Source of the DNA: Bryobacter sp. CoA8 C33
GTDB lineage: Bacteria > Acidobacteriota > Terriglobia > Bryobacterales > Bryobacteraceae
Direction: 5' to 3'
NCBI GenBank assembly: GCA_019931185.1
Contig: JAINDK010000054.1
Location: forward strand, 1 to 64,000
Length of the DNA stretch: 64,000 nucleotides
Below the pieces are notes generated by a model, which saw nothing but the letters and a program-made list of their open reading frames with translations, ran no database searches and was not told the DNA's origin. The position numbers were made by a program, and so were the translations under genes. Below are positions 17,559-26,370 of this stretch, one piece after another; positions within the stretch are counted from its first letter, which is position 1, and every line of letters begins with the position of its first letter.

Positions 17559-18386
17559 CTAGGCCTCGAGTTTCTGGATGAGATCGGCGGCAGTCCCACG
17601 CAGTGCCGCCAGATCGGCTGCCGAGACCAGTTCCGCTTCCGCGCCACCCTTGTAGTATGCGGCATTGCGCCAGGTGAGTTTCAAATTCGCCAGACGGACC
17701 CTCCCGCTGCCACGGCTTCCGCCGCCGCCCAGCGAATCGTCCTCGAGCAGCGAGAGCCCCTCAAGCAAAACCGGCACCAATTCCTTGTCCTCCGCACACA
17801 GCACATCGAGCACCAGCCGGATGCGGAAACTCGCTCCCGCAGGCACCCGCTCGAGCGTCCTCGCCTGGCTTTGACTCGTAATGCGGTCGATCGCCGACTC
17901 GCTCTTGACTTCCGTCAATTCGTCGTCGAGGCTCTCCCTCATGGCTGCTGTGATGCTTTCCAGATTCAGCGCTGCATCATAAACGGTCAACCGCGCCGGA
18001 GTGATCGTTGCCTGATTCAACGCCTCCCCCTCCACCCGTTCCACGCGGCCCGGCGCGCGCCCAAACAGCAGGCAGATCTCATCGCCCGGATCATCAGAGC
18101 CATGGATGCGAACTTCTTGCCCCTTCCGGCGGGACACATAAACAAGCTGTTTCGGGCTGGTCAGGCCCAGGGCCTGCTCGAGCAGGGAACGCAACCGTCC
18201 ACGCAGGCTCGATCCCGGCACATAGGGACGGCTGAAGGCGTCTTTTACCACCGGATTATCGGCCCCGCCAATCTCCAGCGTCCCCTTGCCGGCGCCAATG
18301 TGCAGGCCGGTTTCGCATACGAGGTCGCCCTCGATCAATAGCTTGCCGAGAAAACTCAATTCGGTTTTTGCGGTGTGTGAACTCAT
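17559..18386 (-). CDS. csm3: Csm3, type III-A backbone RNase subunit
   Basis: A 275-residue RAMP forming the multi-copy backbone that cleaves target RNA every 6 nt. The Csm3 signature is clear: LHIGAGKGTLEIGGADNPVV then KDAFSRPYVPGSSLRGRLR. The predicted catalytic Asp (Asp33 in streptococcal Csm3) corresponds to Asp43 in GADNPVVKD and is retained, so target-RNA cleavage should be possible. The C-terminal glycine-rich loop SLGGGGSRGSGRV is also present. It is slightly longer than canonical Csm3 (about 215-220) through internal insertions and a C-terminal extension. The start has GGGGAG about five bases upstream. Confidence 0.95.
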   Translation of the reverse strand: MSSHTAKTELSFLGKLLIEGDLVCETGLHIGAGKGTLEIGGADNPVVKDAFSRPYVPGSSLRGRLRSLLEQALGLTSPKQLVYVSRRKGQEVRIHGSDDPGDEICLLFGRAPGRVERVEGEALNQATITPARLTVYDAALNLESITAAMRESLDDELTEVKSESAIDRITSQSQARTLERVPAGASFRIRLVLDVLCAEDKELVPVLLEGLSLLEDDSLGGGGSRGSGRVRLANLKLTWRNAAYYKGGAEAELVSAADLAALRGTAADLIQKLEA

Positions 18387-18397
18387 ATCGGCTCCCC

Positions 18398-18892
18398 TTA
18401 TTCGTTGTAGGCCACAATGGCCTCGAAGAGATCGCGGAAGCGCTCATAGCCCCGCTGATCGTTCTTGCGCGTCACCTGCAGCAGCAGCCGCTCGAGCGTG
18501 TCGAGGCTCCGCAGGCCGTGGCGGGCGATCGTATATGCCAGCCGGGCCCGCAACATGACAAACTCATGCTGGCGGTCTCCTTCGGCCGTGCGGCAGGCAC
18601 GGCGCACAGCGCTATAAAACCGGCGAAGCTGGCTTCGCGTGCCCGAATCCATGTCGCGCAGCCGGGACACGACCGCATGCGCCTGATTGTCCAGGTACAG
18701 CGGGTCGCCGATCAGTTTTTCGAGGTCGATATCCGGGCTATGGTCTCCCATCCGCTGCGGCCGGTTGCCTCCGCTGCCGCCATGGGGCCGGTTGCCCTGC
18801 TGCGGGGGGCGTCCCCCACCGCGAGGAGGTCTGGAGTCGGCCTTCGGTGCTTCCTTGGCCTGTGTTTCTTGCTTTACAGCTTCATCCGACAT
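18398..18892 (-). CDS. csm2: Csm2, type III-A small subunit with disordered N-terminal extension
   Basis: A 164-residue protein. The helical C-terminal part (about 55-164) fits Csm2: LRDMDSGTRSQLRRFYSAVR, a mid helix LRARLAYTIARHG, and the end LFEAIVAYNE, close to the usual ending FxAIVAYxK. Csm2 lines the complex along the target RNA. The first 50 residues are an Arg/Gly/Pro-rich low-complexity segment (RPPRGGGRPPQQGNRP), absent from typical Csm2 and reminiscent of RNA-binding RGG tails. It sits between cas10 (15 bp) and csm3 (11 bp) with an AAGGA ribosome-binding site. Confidence 0.9.
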   Translation of the reverse strand: MSDEAVKQETQAKEAPKADSRPPRGGGRPPQQGNRPHGGSGGNRPQRMGDHSPDIDLEKLIGDPLYLDNQAHAVVSRLRDMDSGTRSQLRRFYSAVRRACRTAEGDRQHEFVMLRARLAYTIARHGLRSLDTLERLLLQVTRKNDQRGYERFRDLFEAIVAYNE

Positions 18893-18907
18893 GGGTGTGT
18901 CCTTGCG

Positions 18908-20281
18908 TCAAGCGTTGATCGAGATGCGGGTCAATTCCAGACCGACCCGGCCCGAAGGCCGCAGCCGCGTCTGGCCTGCGTTCTTGCCGATGAACTCGGC
19001 CAGCAGGCGGTTTCGCGTGCGCACGAAGTCACGCGATTCGTTTTCGGTTTCGAGCGCGAGGCTCATTCGCCGGTACAGCCGCCACGGACGCTCGAAGCGC
19101 CCGGTTTTGCGCCGCAAGCTCTGATACCCGCTCTCACGAAAGAAAGCCGATAACTCAGAGACAAACTGCGGGCTTGCTCCATAGTTGCGGATCATCCGAA
19201 GACAAAGCTCCCGGATTTCCAGGGCATCGGGCAGCAGCTTCCAATCGAGCACCCGCCCAAACAAGTAAATCGAATCGCGCGACGAGGCTTGCGCCAGCCG
19301 CAAGGCCGCGTGCACTTCCGCGATCGCCGCCGATTGCTCTCCGGCCGCCAGCGCCGCCGATAGGCTCTTGCCTTCCGCTCCGAGCGTGTCGCCTAGATTC
19401 ACTTCCGCCATCGCTTCAAACAGCCGGTGGATCTCAAGGGCTACCTTCAGCAGCGCATCAATGTCCCCAAACACAGTAAAGCCTTCAATTCCGGAGTCGA
19501 TGATTGCGATCTTTCCCGTGCAGTCCGGCAGCCGCAGCAAAAGCGTTTGCAACTCGCCAGCGAAAAAATTCTTATACAAGTGGCTCAGCCGAAGATGCTC
19601 TTCCACTGAGTTGGCGCGCCGCAGCCGAATCTCCAGCGCATCCACCCCCACCGTCATCGCCGCCCCTTTACGCCGCTTCAGGCTCGTCAAATCCAGGTGC
19701 GCCGTCCAGGGCAGGCAATCGCCCTCATATCCCAACCGGTAGGTGTATTGTCCTTCCCCAAATTGAAAACGCGCCGGCGCGGCCTCGCTTGCCGCAACAG
19801 CCGTGGCCGCGCCTGCCTCCTGTGCCAGCGACTGGAAATAATCCCGGTCTGCCACCGACGATGCCGCCGCCGCCGGCACAAAACTCTCGGCCGTCGCCTT
19901 CGTTCCTTTTCCCCTCTGCATCTCCTCAAACAGACGCTTGCGCACCACCGTCCAATCGCCCAGATTTTCCGTGATCGCCCAATCGAAGCTCAACTCCCCC
20001 CCGGAAAGCTCTTCCATCCCGGCCGCGGTCTGCCGCAAGAACTCCTCGGCTCGCCCCTCAAACTCCTGCGGCAGCAGCAGCAGAAATCCCGATCCGCTCG
20101 AGGCACCCAGCAGCATCTTGGAAAGGCCAAGATGATCGAGTAACGCTCGGGGAATCACTTCTCCCGCCAGGCTGAGATAGAGGTGCCGTCCCAGCAACTC
20201 CCCGCTATTGCGCCCTTCGAGCGGACGCAGGAATTCAGGCTGCGGCGCGAGTTTGCCTTCAACGAAAATCTGTATGGACAT
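18908..20281 (-). CDS. cas10: Truncated Cas10 (Csm1) without HD domain and with degenerate GGDD motif
   Basis: A 457-residue Cas10/Csm1, against 750-850 for canonical proteins. By eye it contains palm1 (about 28-125; LYLSLAGEVIPRALLDHLGL and SSGSGFLLLLP), an Ala-rich linker in place of the zinc ribbon (no CxxC), palm2 (about 178-350; HLYKNFFAGELQTLLLRLP and the Csm1-typical DSIYLFGRVLDW at 336-347) and the C-terminal helical domain. The HD nuclease region is missing; the ORF begins at palm1 and only 33 bp separate it from the upstream gene. At the position of GGDD the sequence reads GIEG (264-267), and the first palm2 acidic strand (DVD in canonical proteins) is VGVDALEI. Both DNase and cyclic-oligoadenylate synthesis are therefore predicted lost. 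Confidence 0.88.
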   Translation of the reverse strand: MSIQIFVEGKLAPQPEFLRPLEGRNSGELLGRHLYLSLAGEVIPRALLDHLGLSKMLLGASSGSGFLLLLPQEFEGRAEEFLRQTAAGMEELSGGELSFDWAITENLGDWTVVRKRLFEEMQRGKGTKATAESFVPAAAASSVADRDYFQSLAQEAGAATAVAASEAAPARFQFGEGQYTYRLGYEGDCLPWTAHLDLTSLKRRKGAAMTVGVDALEIRLRRANSVEEHLRLSHLYKNFFAGELQTLLLRLPDCTGKIAIIDSGIEGFTVFGDIDALLKVALEIHRLFEAMAEVNLGDTLGAEGKSLSAALAAGEQSAAIAEVHAALRLAQASSRDSIYLFGRVLDWKLLPDALEIRELCLRMIRNYGASPQFVSELSAFFRESGYQSLRRKTGRFERPWRLYRRMSLALETENESRDFVRTRNRLLAEFIGKNAGQTRLRPSGRVGLELTRISINA

Positions 20282-20314
20282 GATATAGAAAGGCCGGAAA
20301 CTCTCAGATTAACA

Positions 20315-23119
20315 CTAGTTGACGGGTTTGGCCTCGTACAAAACGGTTTCGTCGTCCGCCGTCATCGCCAGCAAGTAAACCGTACCGTCGTCCCGGAAGT
20401 CGATCGCATTGATCCGCACCAGATAGTCGCCTTCCGCCGTCGGCCGGAAAAGATTGATCACTTGCCGCAGTCGTTCCGGGGAGTCCGCCCGGCGAACCAG
20501 CAGAAAGTTGTTACCCCCGTTGGAATGCTGAAACAGCACGTCCCCGCGACGGTTTGCGTCGATATTTACCACAGTCGTGGCCACCTGTCCGTGGGGCATA
20601 ATAGACGAATTATTGATCAATATCTCCCAGTCTGATCCCTTCCACTCCACTAGGATATTGCCGCCGGCCTGAATCGTCAGTACCGCAAAGAGCCGGCCCG
20701 CGCCAGTGCGGTGCAGATTCGCGATTCCCGTCACCCGGTGCGGACCGACGACCGTCAGATTTGGCTCCGCCAATCTCGTCCAACTCTGGTTGGCATATAG
20801 ATACAGCACCGGTACCGCCACATTGCGAAAGCGCAGCGAGGCCAGCACCCGCCCATCATCCCCCAGAGCGAAGCTGTCAAACCCGCTCACAATCCGGTTG
20901 TCGATCGTCGAGGCCGTAATCGCTGTCGCGCTTAAATTGAGCAGATTACTCACCCGTCCTCCCGACCAGACGTAGAAGCGGTTGTCGCCCGCGCTGGTCG
21001 AGCCGTGCATCAGCACATCCCCGGCCGCGTTCACCTCGATCTGACTTGGCAGGTTATAGGTCAGCGAGCCGTCGCGCAAGGGAAAAGGGATCAGCAACTC
21101 AGGATTGCCATTTCCCGTGATCCGCGCGACACCAGCCGGCACAACCGCATAAATGTCCCCATTCGGAGCTTTCCTTGTGTTGGCCGTGCCGCCGTGAAAG
21201 CAGCCAAAGAACATCCCCCCGAACAGGCGCTCGCCGATCGCCAAACGCGGAAAAAAGTCGACTCCATCAAACTCGGCAATGCTGCCGGTTGTTCCCCCCG
21301 CCAGCACATGTGGTGGCCCGGACCGGGCCCCGCCAATCAGCGTGATCAGATTCACCGGCGCTTCCACTTTCAAATCCTGGCCGGAATAAACCAGATACTC
21401 CGGGTTCGCGCCCATCTTCGCGATCGCCATATTCGCTGTCGAGGTTCGTGCCATCAGAAAAATTTCCCCCCGGCCATTGATAGCGCCGGACTCGATGTCC
21501 TCCAGATTGGCCCCGGCCACCGACGGCCGTGAGTACTGAAAAATCGCCCGCGGCTCCGTTCCCGGGCGCCACAAGTAGACACCATTTGACGCCGTGTTAA
21601 AGGGTTGCGCGTGGATCAGCGTCCCTTGCCCCGGATGGTGCGAAAGAATACCCGATAGGCTATTGCAGCGCAGGTTCTGTACCTTTCCCTCGCGGTCAAA
21701 CACAACCAGGTGAGTCGTATTGTTCTGCAGCGTAACACTCAGCAACAACGCCGCATTGCTTTCTTCCACCCAGAAATTCGGTTGGTTGCCCCGTCCAGCA
21801 TTGAAGGCTCGCACGGTTGAATCGAGCAGCGCATCGTTGGTGGCAATCAGCTTCGTCCGTTCCTGGCTGGGCCGATGCCGGTAGACAACGCGGATTCCCG
21901 CCCGCGTGACGCTGTAGAACGCCGTGCCGTCCTCGGCAATCCCATAATCCCCATCAACCGTAATCGCCCCTGTGCCCGGCACATCACTCGGGTTATCCCG
22001 GCTGCTGATCAGCATCTCCACGATTCGATTATTGAAGCCGCGAAAGATACCCGCATAAGTCGTCGGATCCCCTTCATAGCGAAAACTCGCCCGGATTAGA
22101 ACATTGCCCCCCGTGGTCAATGAGTGCCGCGTGGCCGTCACGCCGCTGGTGGCCTCCGTGCCGGCCGCCAGAACCGTGTTGTTTGAAAAAAACGGTGTGA
22201 GCCCGTTTCTGTCTCCCAGGCTCAACTGCCGCCCATTGATGTTCGTGTCCTCGTGCGAGAGAATCCGGCCATCCCTCGTAATCGAGTGGTTGAAGAACTC
22301 GCTTGCGAAACTACCCGAGGCAAACCGCGGCATCCCCGCCGCCGATACCAGCGCAAAGCTGCCGTCCCGGTAGTGCATCAGCCCGCCGGCCAGCCCATCC
22401 AGGCTTGCGTTAAAGAACAGACCGCCATCTTCTGTCGCCCAAATCATCGACTGCCTCGCCCGCAGTTGGTAGCGCCCTGGTATCTGTTGCAAATTGTGAT
22501 ACAGCCTTCGCACTTGATAGCTGCGCTCAACCGTGGTCTCCACCCGCGCCGACGTGATCCATTGCCGTTGCAGCCCTGTCTGCACATCGTTGTAGTTGAA
22601 CGTCGCCCAGACCAGATTTGCCCCTTCGGCCGTGGCTCTCATCAGGCCCGCCGTGTTCACCGTGGCCGTCTGGCTGCCTCCGTTACGCAGGTTAGTCACC
22701 GACCACGTCCACGTCACACCCGGGATGGCGCTGCCATCCGCATCAAAAGCCGTGGCCATGAACTGCTGCGTGCTCGATACCGTCACCCTGGCAGTCGCCG
22801 GCGTGATCGCTACCCGCGACGGGATCGTCTGGATGGCGGTCTCAGCCACCAGATTCCCCAACCGCGCCGTGATGCGAACCACCGCCAAGAGATTCGCTGT
22901 TACTAGACCGCTCGTGGAAACGCTCGCGGCGGTCGCGTTGTTGCTGCTCCAGTTGACCCCCGCATTCGCGATCACATTTCCCCCCGCGTCCCGCGCCACG
23001 GCCCGCAATTGCAGAGTCCGTCCAACCAGCACTTGCGATGAATCCGAAGTGATTTGTAGGGAGAACGGAGTTTGCGCCTCGAGCGCCAGCGCCAGCGCAC
23101 AAAGCAAAGCTAGGCGCAT
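20315..23119 (-). CDS. Large secreted Ig-like (BIG2) and propeller-like protein
   Basis: About 934 residues after correcting the start to the ATG at 23119, which overlaps the upstream stop as TGATG. A signal peptide (MRLALLCALALALEAQ) is followed by two Ig-like BIG2-type domains (about 18-180; SDSSQVLVGRTLQLRAVARD, GVNWSSNNATAASVSTSGLV, then ITPATARVTVSSTQQF). The remainder is beta-rich with recurring FDDG/GRV-type strands suggestive of a beta-propeller. It is likely an exported surface or periplasmic protein of unknown ligand. It closes the DUF1549/DUF1501 gene set and lies 33 bp upstream of cas10. Confidence 0.75.
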   Translation of the reverse strand: MRLALLCALALALEAQTPFSLQITSDSSQVLVGRTLQLRAVARDAGGNVIANAGVNWSSNNATAASVSTSGLVTANLLAVVRITARLGNLVAETAIQTIPSRVAITPATARVTVSSTQQFMATAFDADGSAIPGVTWTWSVTNLRNGGSQTATVNTAGLMRATAEGANLVWATFNYNDVQTGLQRQWITSARVETTVERSYQVRRLYHNLQQIPGRYQLRARQSMIWATEDGGLFFNASLDGLAGGLMHYRDGSFALVSAAGMPRFASGSFASEFFNHSITRDGRILSHEDTNINGRQLSLGDRNGLTPFFSNNTVLAAGTEATSGVTATRHSLTTGGNVLIRASFRYEGDPTTYAGIFRGFNNRIVEMLISSRDNPSDVPGTGAITVDGDYGIAEDGTAFYSVTRAGIRVVYRHRPSQERTKLIATNDALLDSTVRAFNAGRGNQPNFWVEESNAALLLSVTLQNNTTHLVVFDREGKVQNLRCNSLSGILSHHPGQGTLIHAQPFNTASNGVYLWRPGTEPRAIFQYSRPSVAGANLEDIESGAINGRGEIFLMARTSTANMAIAKMGANPEYLVYSGQDLKVEAPVNLITLIGGARSGPPHVLAGGTTGSIAEFDGVDFFPRLAIGERLFGGMFFGCFHGGTANTRKAPNGDIYAVVPAGVARITGNGNPELLIPFPLRDGSLTYNLPSQIEVNAAGDVLMHGSTSAGDNRFYVWSGGRVSNLLNLSATAITASTIDNRIVSGFDSFALGDDGRVLASLRFRNVAVPVLYLYANQSWTRLAEPNLTVVGPHRVTGIANLHRTGAGRLFAVLTIQAGGNILVEWKGSDWEILINNSSIMPHGQVATTVVNIDANRRGDVLFQHSNGGNNFLLVRRADSPERLRQVINLFRPTAEGDYLVRINAIDFRDDGTVYLLAMTADDETVLYEAKPVN

Positions 23120-24471
23120 CAGCCCCAAACCTCTTCCACCGGTACATAGTCACCTTCCGCCGATCCAGGCACGTAATGGAAGCGGCGCTTTGACGGTGTA
23201 TCGTCGATCGATTTCGTCCAGTCGATTCCCAGCGCCGAGTAGATCGTCGCCGCAATGTCCTCCGGATAAATCGGGCGTTGCTGCGACCAGCCGAACTCTG
23301 TAATCCTCGCTCCATTGCTGTCGCTTGCCCCAATTACCCGCCCGCCTCTGACTCCTCCCCCCAGCATCGCCACGCTCATCACGTCCCGGTAATGGTCTCG
23401 CCCCGCGCGCGAATTCAGCACTCCCGGCGTCCTGCCAAATTCCCCCATTAGTACGATCAGCGTCGAGGCGAAGTCTCCCGAAGACTTCAAGTCGTCCACC
23501 AGGTTGCTCACCGCCCGGTCCAACTCGTTCGTCAACGTATAAATGTTCGGCAGGATCCCCGGGTCAAATTGCCCGAAATGCGTATCCCACCCGCCTTGCG
23601 TCACGTTGATGAAGGTCGCGCCATTCTTGGCCCGGACCGCATTGCGCGCCACCAACAACGATCGGCCAATCGCCGTATTCCCGTAGCGATTCTGCTCATC
23701 CGTCGTAAAGCGAAAGACGCTGTCCACCGCCGCGTTGTACATCATCGCCCTTGCCCGGTCGTAGTACGAGCCGTAGGCCGCCATCGCCTCATTGGCCGGC
23801 GCCTCGCGCAGCGCGGCGTCCAGTTCCTTCAGCAGACCGAAACGCCGGTCGAAGCGTGCCTGCGATTGCACACTCGTGCCAAAAAAATTATGCGTAAGCG
23901 TCGAAATTCCACCCGTCGAAGCCGGAGGCATCATCGGCATGAAGAGCCCGCCGAGAAACGTAGCTCCCTGCAGATTCGTTTGATTGAAGCTCAGAAAGGG
24001 TGGTACGACTCCGTTTGCCCCCTTTTCCCTCGCGATCACAGCGCCGATGTGCGGAATTTCGCTAGCCAACGCCGGGTTCTGCGAATGAGCCGTTTGCATG
24101 TAGAACTGTCCGCGTTCATGCGCTGCTTCCCAGGACGCGCACGACCGCATCACCAACAGATCCTGCGTCATTGTGGAAAGCCGCGGAAAGTATCGTCGCG
24201 ACATCCTTACCCCGCCCGGATAATCCCGTATATCGGCATCACGGGGATTCCAACTTGCATCCTTCAAGTCGAAGGTGTCCAGATGGCTCGGCGCCCCGTT
24301 CAAGTTAATGAAGATACATGTTCTCGCCGAGTTGCGCACCGTGGCATGGCGACCAGTCGAGACCGCCGAATCCGCATGCGCCGACAGCAAGCCGGCGTTG
24401 GCCGCGCCAAACAGAAAATGGCGCCGCGTAAATGGCAGGTGGCCCGCACAGTTCTTACGAATGAAATTCAT
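23119..24471 (-). CDS. DUF1501 protein (secreted sulfatase/alkaline-phosphatase-fold), Tat-type signal
   Basis: A 450-residue DUF1501 protein. A twin-arginine-type N-terminus (FTRRHFLFGAANAG, Arg16-Arg17) is followed by FINLNGAPSHLDTFDLK, the DUF1501 hallmark near the metal site, then GWDTHFGQFD and LMGEFGRTPGV...GRDHY. DUF1501 is related to the alkaline-phosphatase superfamily, and its substrate is not established. It pairs with the DUF1549-type gene 11 bp upstream. Its stop overlaps the start of the BIG2 gene (TGATG). Confidence 0.9.
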   Translation of the reverse strand: MNFIRKNCAGHLPFTRRHFLFGAANAGLLSAHADSAVSTGRHATVRNSARTCIFINLNGAPSHLDTFDLKDASWNPRDADIRDYPGGVRMSRRYFPRLSTMTQDLLVMRSCASWEAAHERGQFYMQTAHSQNPALASEIPHIGAVIAREKGANGVVPPFLSFNQTNLQGATFLGGLFMPMMPPASTGGISTLTHNFFGTSVQSQARFDRRFGLLKELDAALREAPANEAMAAYGSYYDRARAMMYNAAVDSVFRFTTDEQNRYGNTAIGRSLLVARNAVRAKNGATFINVTQGGWDTHFGQFDPGILPNIYTLTNELDRAVSNLVDDLKSSGDFASTLIVLMGEFGRTPGVLNSRAGRDHYRDVMSVAMLGGGVRGGRVIGASDSNGARITEFGWSQQRPIYPEDIAATIYSALGIDWTKSIDDTPSKRRFHYVPGSAEGDYVPVEEVWG

Positions 24472-24482
24472 GGGTGACGGCC

Positions 24483-26315
24483 TCAGCGGTTAAAAATGAA
24501 ATCGAGTTTGTTGACCAGAGCCCACTGCAGATCGCTTAGCCACTGGGCCCGCGCTCCACTGCGATATCGCAGCACCGCGCTCATCTCGGCGTCGCTTGGC
24601 CAGCGCGACAGGGTTGCCAGAAAGATACGGCGAATGGCCTCTTCGTCAGTGGGGCTGCTCGAGTCCACCTCAATCACCCGGCTGCGCGAAGATACCGTCG
24701 CCGTCGAATTCCCCAGGGTCCGATTGACGTTCTGGGAATCGTTCATCGAATAGAGCAAGCCCAAGATAGTCGGCTCCGCGCTCCGCTCGATCGTAATCCA
24801 GTTGCCGCGCCCCAAGTTGTTCATAAAGTCCACAACGCGAAAATCCGTGGACGGCTCCGTGGGATCAGGCAGCTGATTGGCGTACCAAACCACCCGGTCG
24901 AGCCCCGCCACCATCATCGGTTGCTCCGTTCGCGTCGCCGTAATGAGCGAGTCGTAAAGCTCCTCGGCGGATAGACGCCTAGCTTCATGACGCGCAAAAT
25001 ACTTCACAAACGCCGGTTTCCACTGACCGCGGTACGTGCTCGACAACTGATAGGCGTCCGAGTTCAGTATCTGCCGCAACAGAGGCTTGAACTGATAATT
25101 GTTGCTGACGAAGAAGTCCGTCAATCTCTCCAGCAGTTCCGGGTGGGAGTTCTGTAGCGGCCAATCCCCCGGCGGCGGTTTCCGCGGATCCGTCCGCTCA
25201 AAATCCCAGGCTTCCGGCGGATCCACGATGCCATGGCTGAACAGATAGGCCCAGATGTGATTGACGGTCGCTCGCGCGAACTGCCGGTCCGCCGTCAGAA
25301 TGCGGCCCAACTCCTGCCGCCAGTTGCCGTTGCCCGGTGTTGCGCCCGTAGTCAAATAAGCCGGTTCCGTTTTCGCGTTGATCCGGATTGGCCGGTTGCC
25401 TGGGTTCGTCGCCGGCACAGACCCTGTATATGTGCCGTAATTCCGGTCATTGATAATCAGGCGCGGCCGAAAACCGATATTGTCATCCGACCAGCGCACA
25501 AACTGCATCCGGCTCAGCCAAGCCGACATCTGCCAGAATTGGTTGCGCGTCCGCCGCGTCAGATACAGGTTGATCTTCTCAAGATGAGCCCGGCCGTGAT
25601 GGCAGGAAATGCACTCTGTCTTGTAGCCCAAAAAAGTCGTTGTGATCTTGTCCGTGATGTCGTCCCAGGAATCCTGTATCGGTCCGTTCACGTCCATGTG
25701 ACGGGCGAAGAACTGTGTTCCCGGCACCCTGTCTACTTCTCCCGCCGCCCCTAACATCTCACGTACAAGGGAGTCATAGGGCCGGTCCTCGCCGATCGAC
25801 TTGCGCAGCCACTCGTAAAAAGTGTTGCGCCCCAACGTCCCGATCGATTCGTGCGAGCGGGTCACCTTGAACTTATTTGCCCAGAAGGTCGTCAGTTGAT
25901 CGGTATAAGCCGGAGATTCGAGTAACTGGTCTATTAACTTAGCTCGTTTATCCGCCCCGCTCGACTCAAGAAACTCCCACGCCGCCTCCGGAGCCGGGAT
26001 TCGCCCCGTCACGTCGAGGTAGACCCGGCGCAAAAACTCTTCGTCCGTCGACTTGGCCGCCGGTGTGACGCCGTCCTCCTTCATCTTGGTGAACAAATGC
26101 TGATCAACAAAATTGGCCCACGTCACTTGCTCCGGCTTTGAGCCCACTGAGGCCTTTCGCGCCTCCGCGCCGTATTGCTGGAATGCCCGGTCCAGTTCCA
26201 TCAATTCCATCTGCTCGGTGCGCAGCGCCGTTGGATAGCGCGGGCAGCCCGGGTCCGCTGCCGATAGTGGTCCCACTGCAAGCAGAGCGATCAGTTTACG
26301 GATGTCTCTAAACAT
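24483..26315 (-). CDS. DUF1549/DUF1553 planctomycete-type cytochrome protein
   Basis: A 610-residue exported protein with signal peptide (LIALLAVGPLSAADP), DUF1549 (about 75-265; YLDVTGRIPAPEAAWEFL, RAKLIDQLLESPAY) with a heme-type CISCH motif, and DUF1553 (about 330-600; RATVNHIWAYLFSHGIVDPP, SSTYRGQW, RRLSAEELYDSL). It lacks the N-terminal PSCyt1 cytochrome domain of its larger paralogue at 27761. Such proteins are always linked to DUF1501 genes, as here. The biochemical role is unknown, but periplasmic redox or hydrolysis on polymers is often suggested. Confidence 0.88.
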   Translation of the reverse strand: MFRDIRKLIALLAVGPLSAADPGCPRYPTALRTEQMELMELDRAFQQYGAEARKASVGSKPEQVTWANFVDQHLFTKMKEDGVTPAAKSTDEEFLRRVYLDVTGRIPAPEAAWEFLESSGADKRAKLIDQLLESPAYTDQLTTFWANKFKVTRSHESIGTLGRNTFYEWLRKSIGEDRPYDSLVREMLGAAGEVDRVPGTQFFARHMDVNGPIQDSWDDITDKITTTFLGYKTECISCHHGRAHLEKINLYLTRRTRNQFWQMSAWLSRMQFVRWSDDNIGFRPRLIINDRNYGTYTGSVPATNPGNRPIRINAKTEPAYLTTGATPGNGNWRQELGRILTADRQFARATVNHIWAYLFSHGIVDPPEAWDFERTDPRKPPPGDWPLQNSHPELLERLTDFFVSNNYQFKPLLRQILNSDAYQLSSTYRGQWKPAFVKYFARHEARRLSAEELYDSLITATRTEQPMMVAGLDRVVWYANQLPDPTEPSTDFRVVDFMNNLGRGNWITIERSAEPTILGLLYSMNDSQNVNRTLGNSTATVSSRSRVIEVDSSSPTDEEAIRRIFLATLSRWPSDAEMSAVLRYRSGARAQWLSDLQWALVNKLDFIFNR

Positions 26316-26370
26316 AGCAATTGCCTGAGTTTATCTGATTTGGCGCCGGAGCGGAATGATCCGGAAGTAC

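Noticed and set aside
19458-19493. FGDID in Cas10 as a shifted GGDD motif
   Set aside because: Aligning the flanking strands and helix places this segment about seven residues after the GGDD position, where canonical Csm1 has a VGPWD-like stretch. The GGDD position itself is GIEG.
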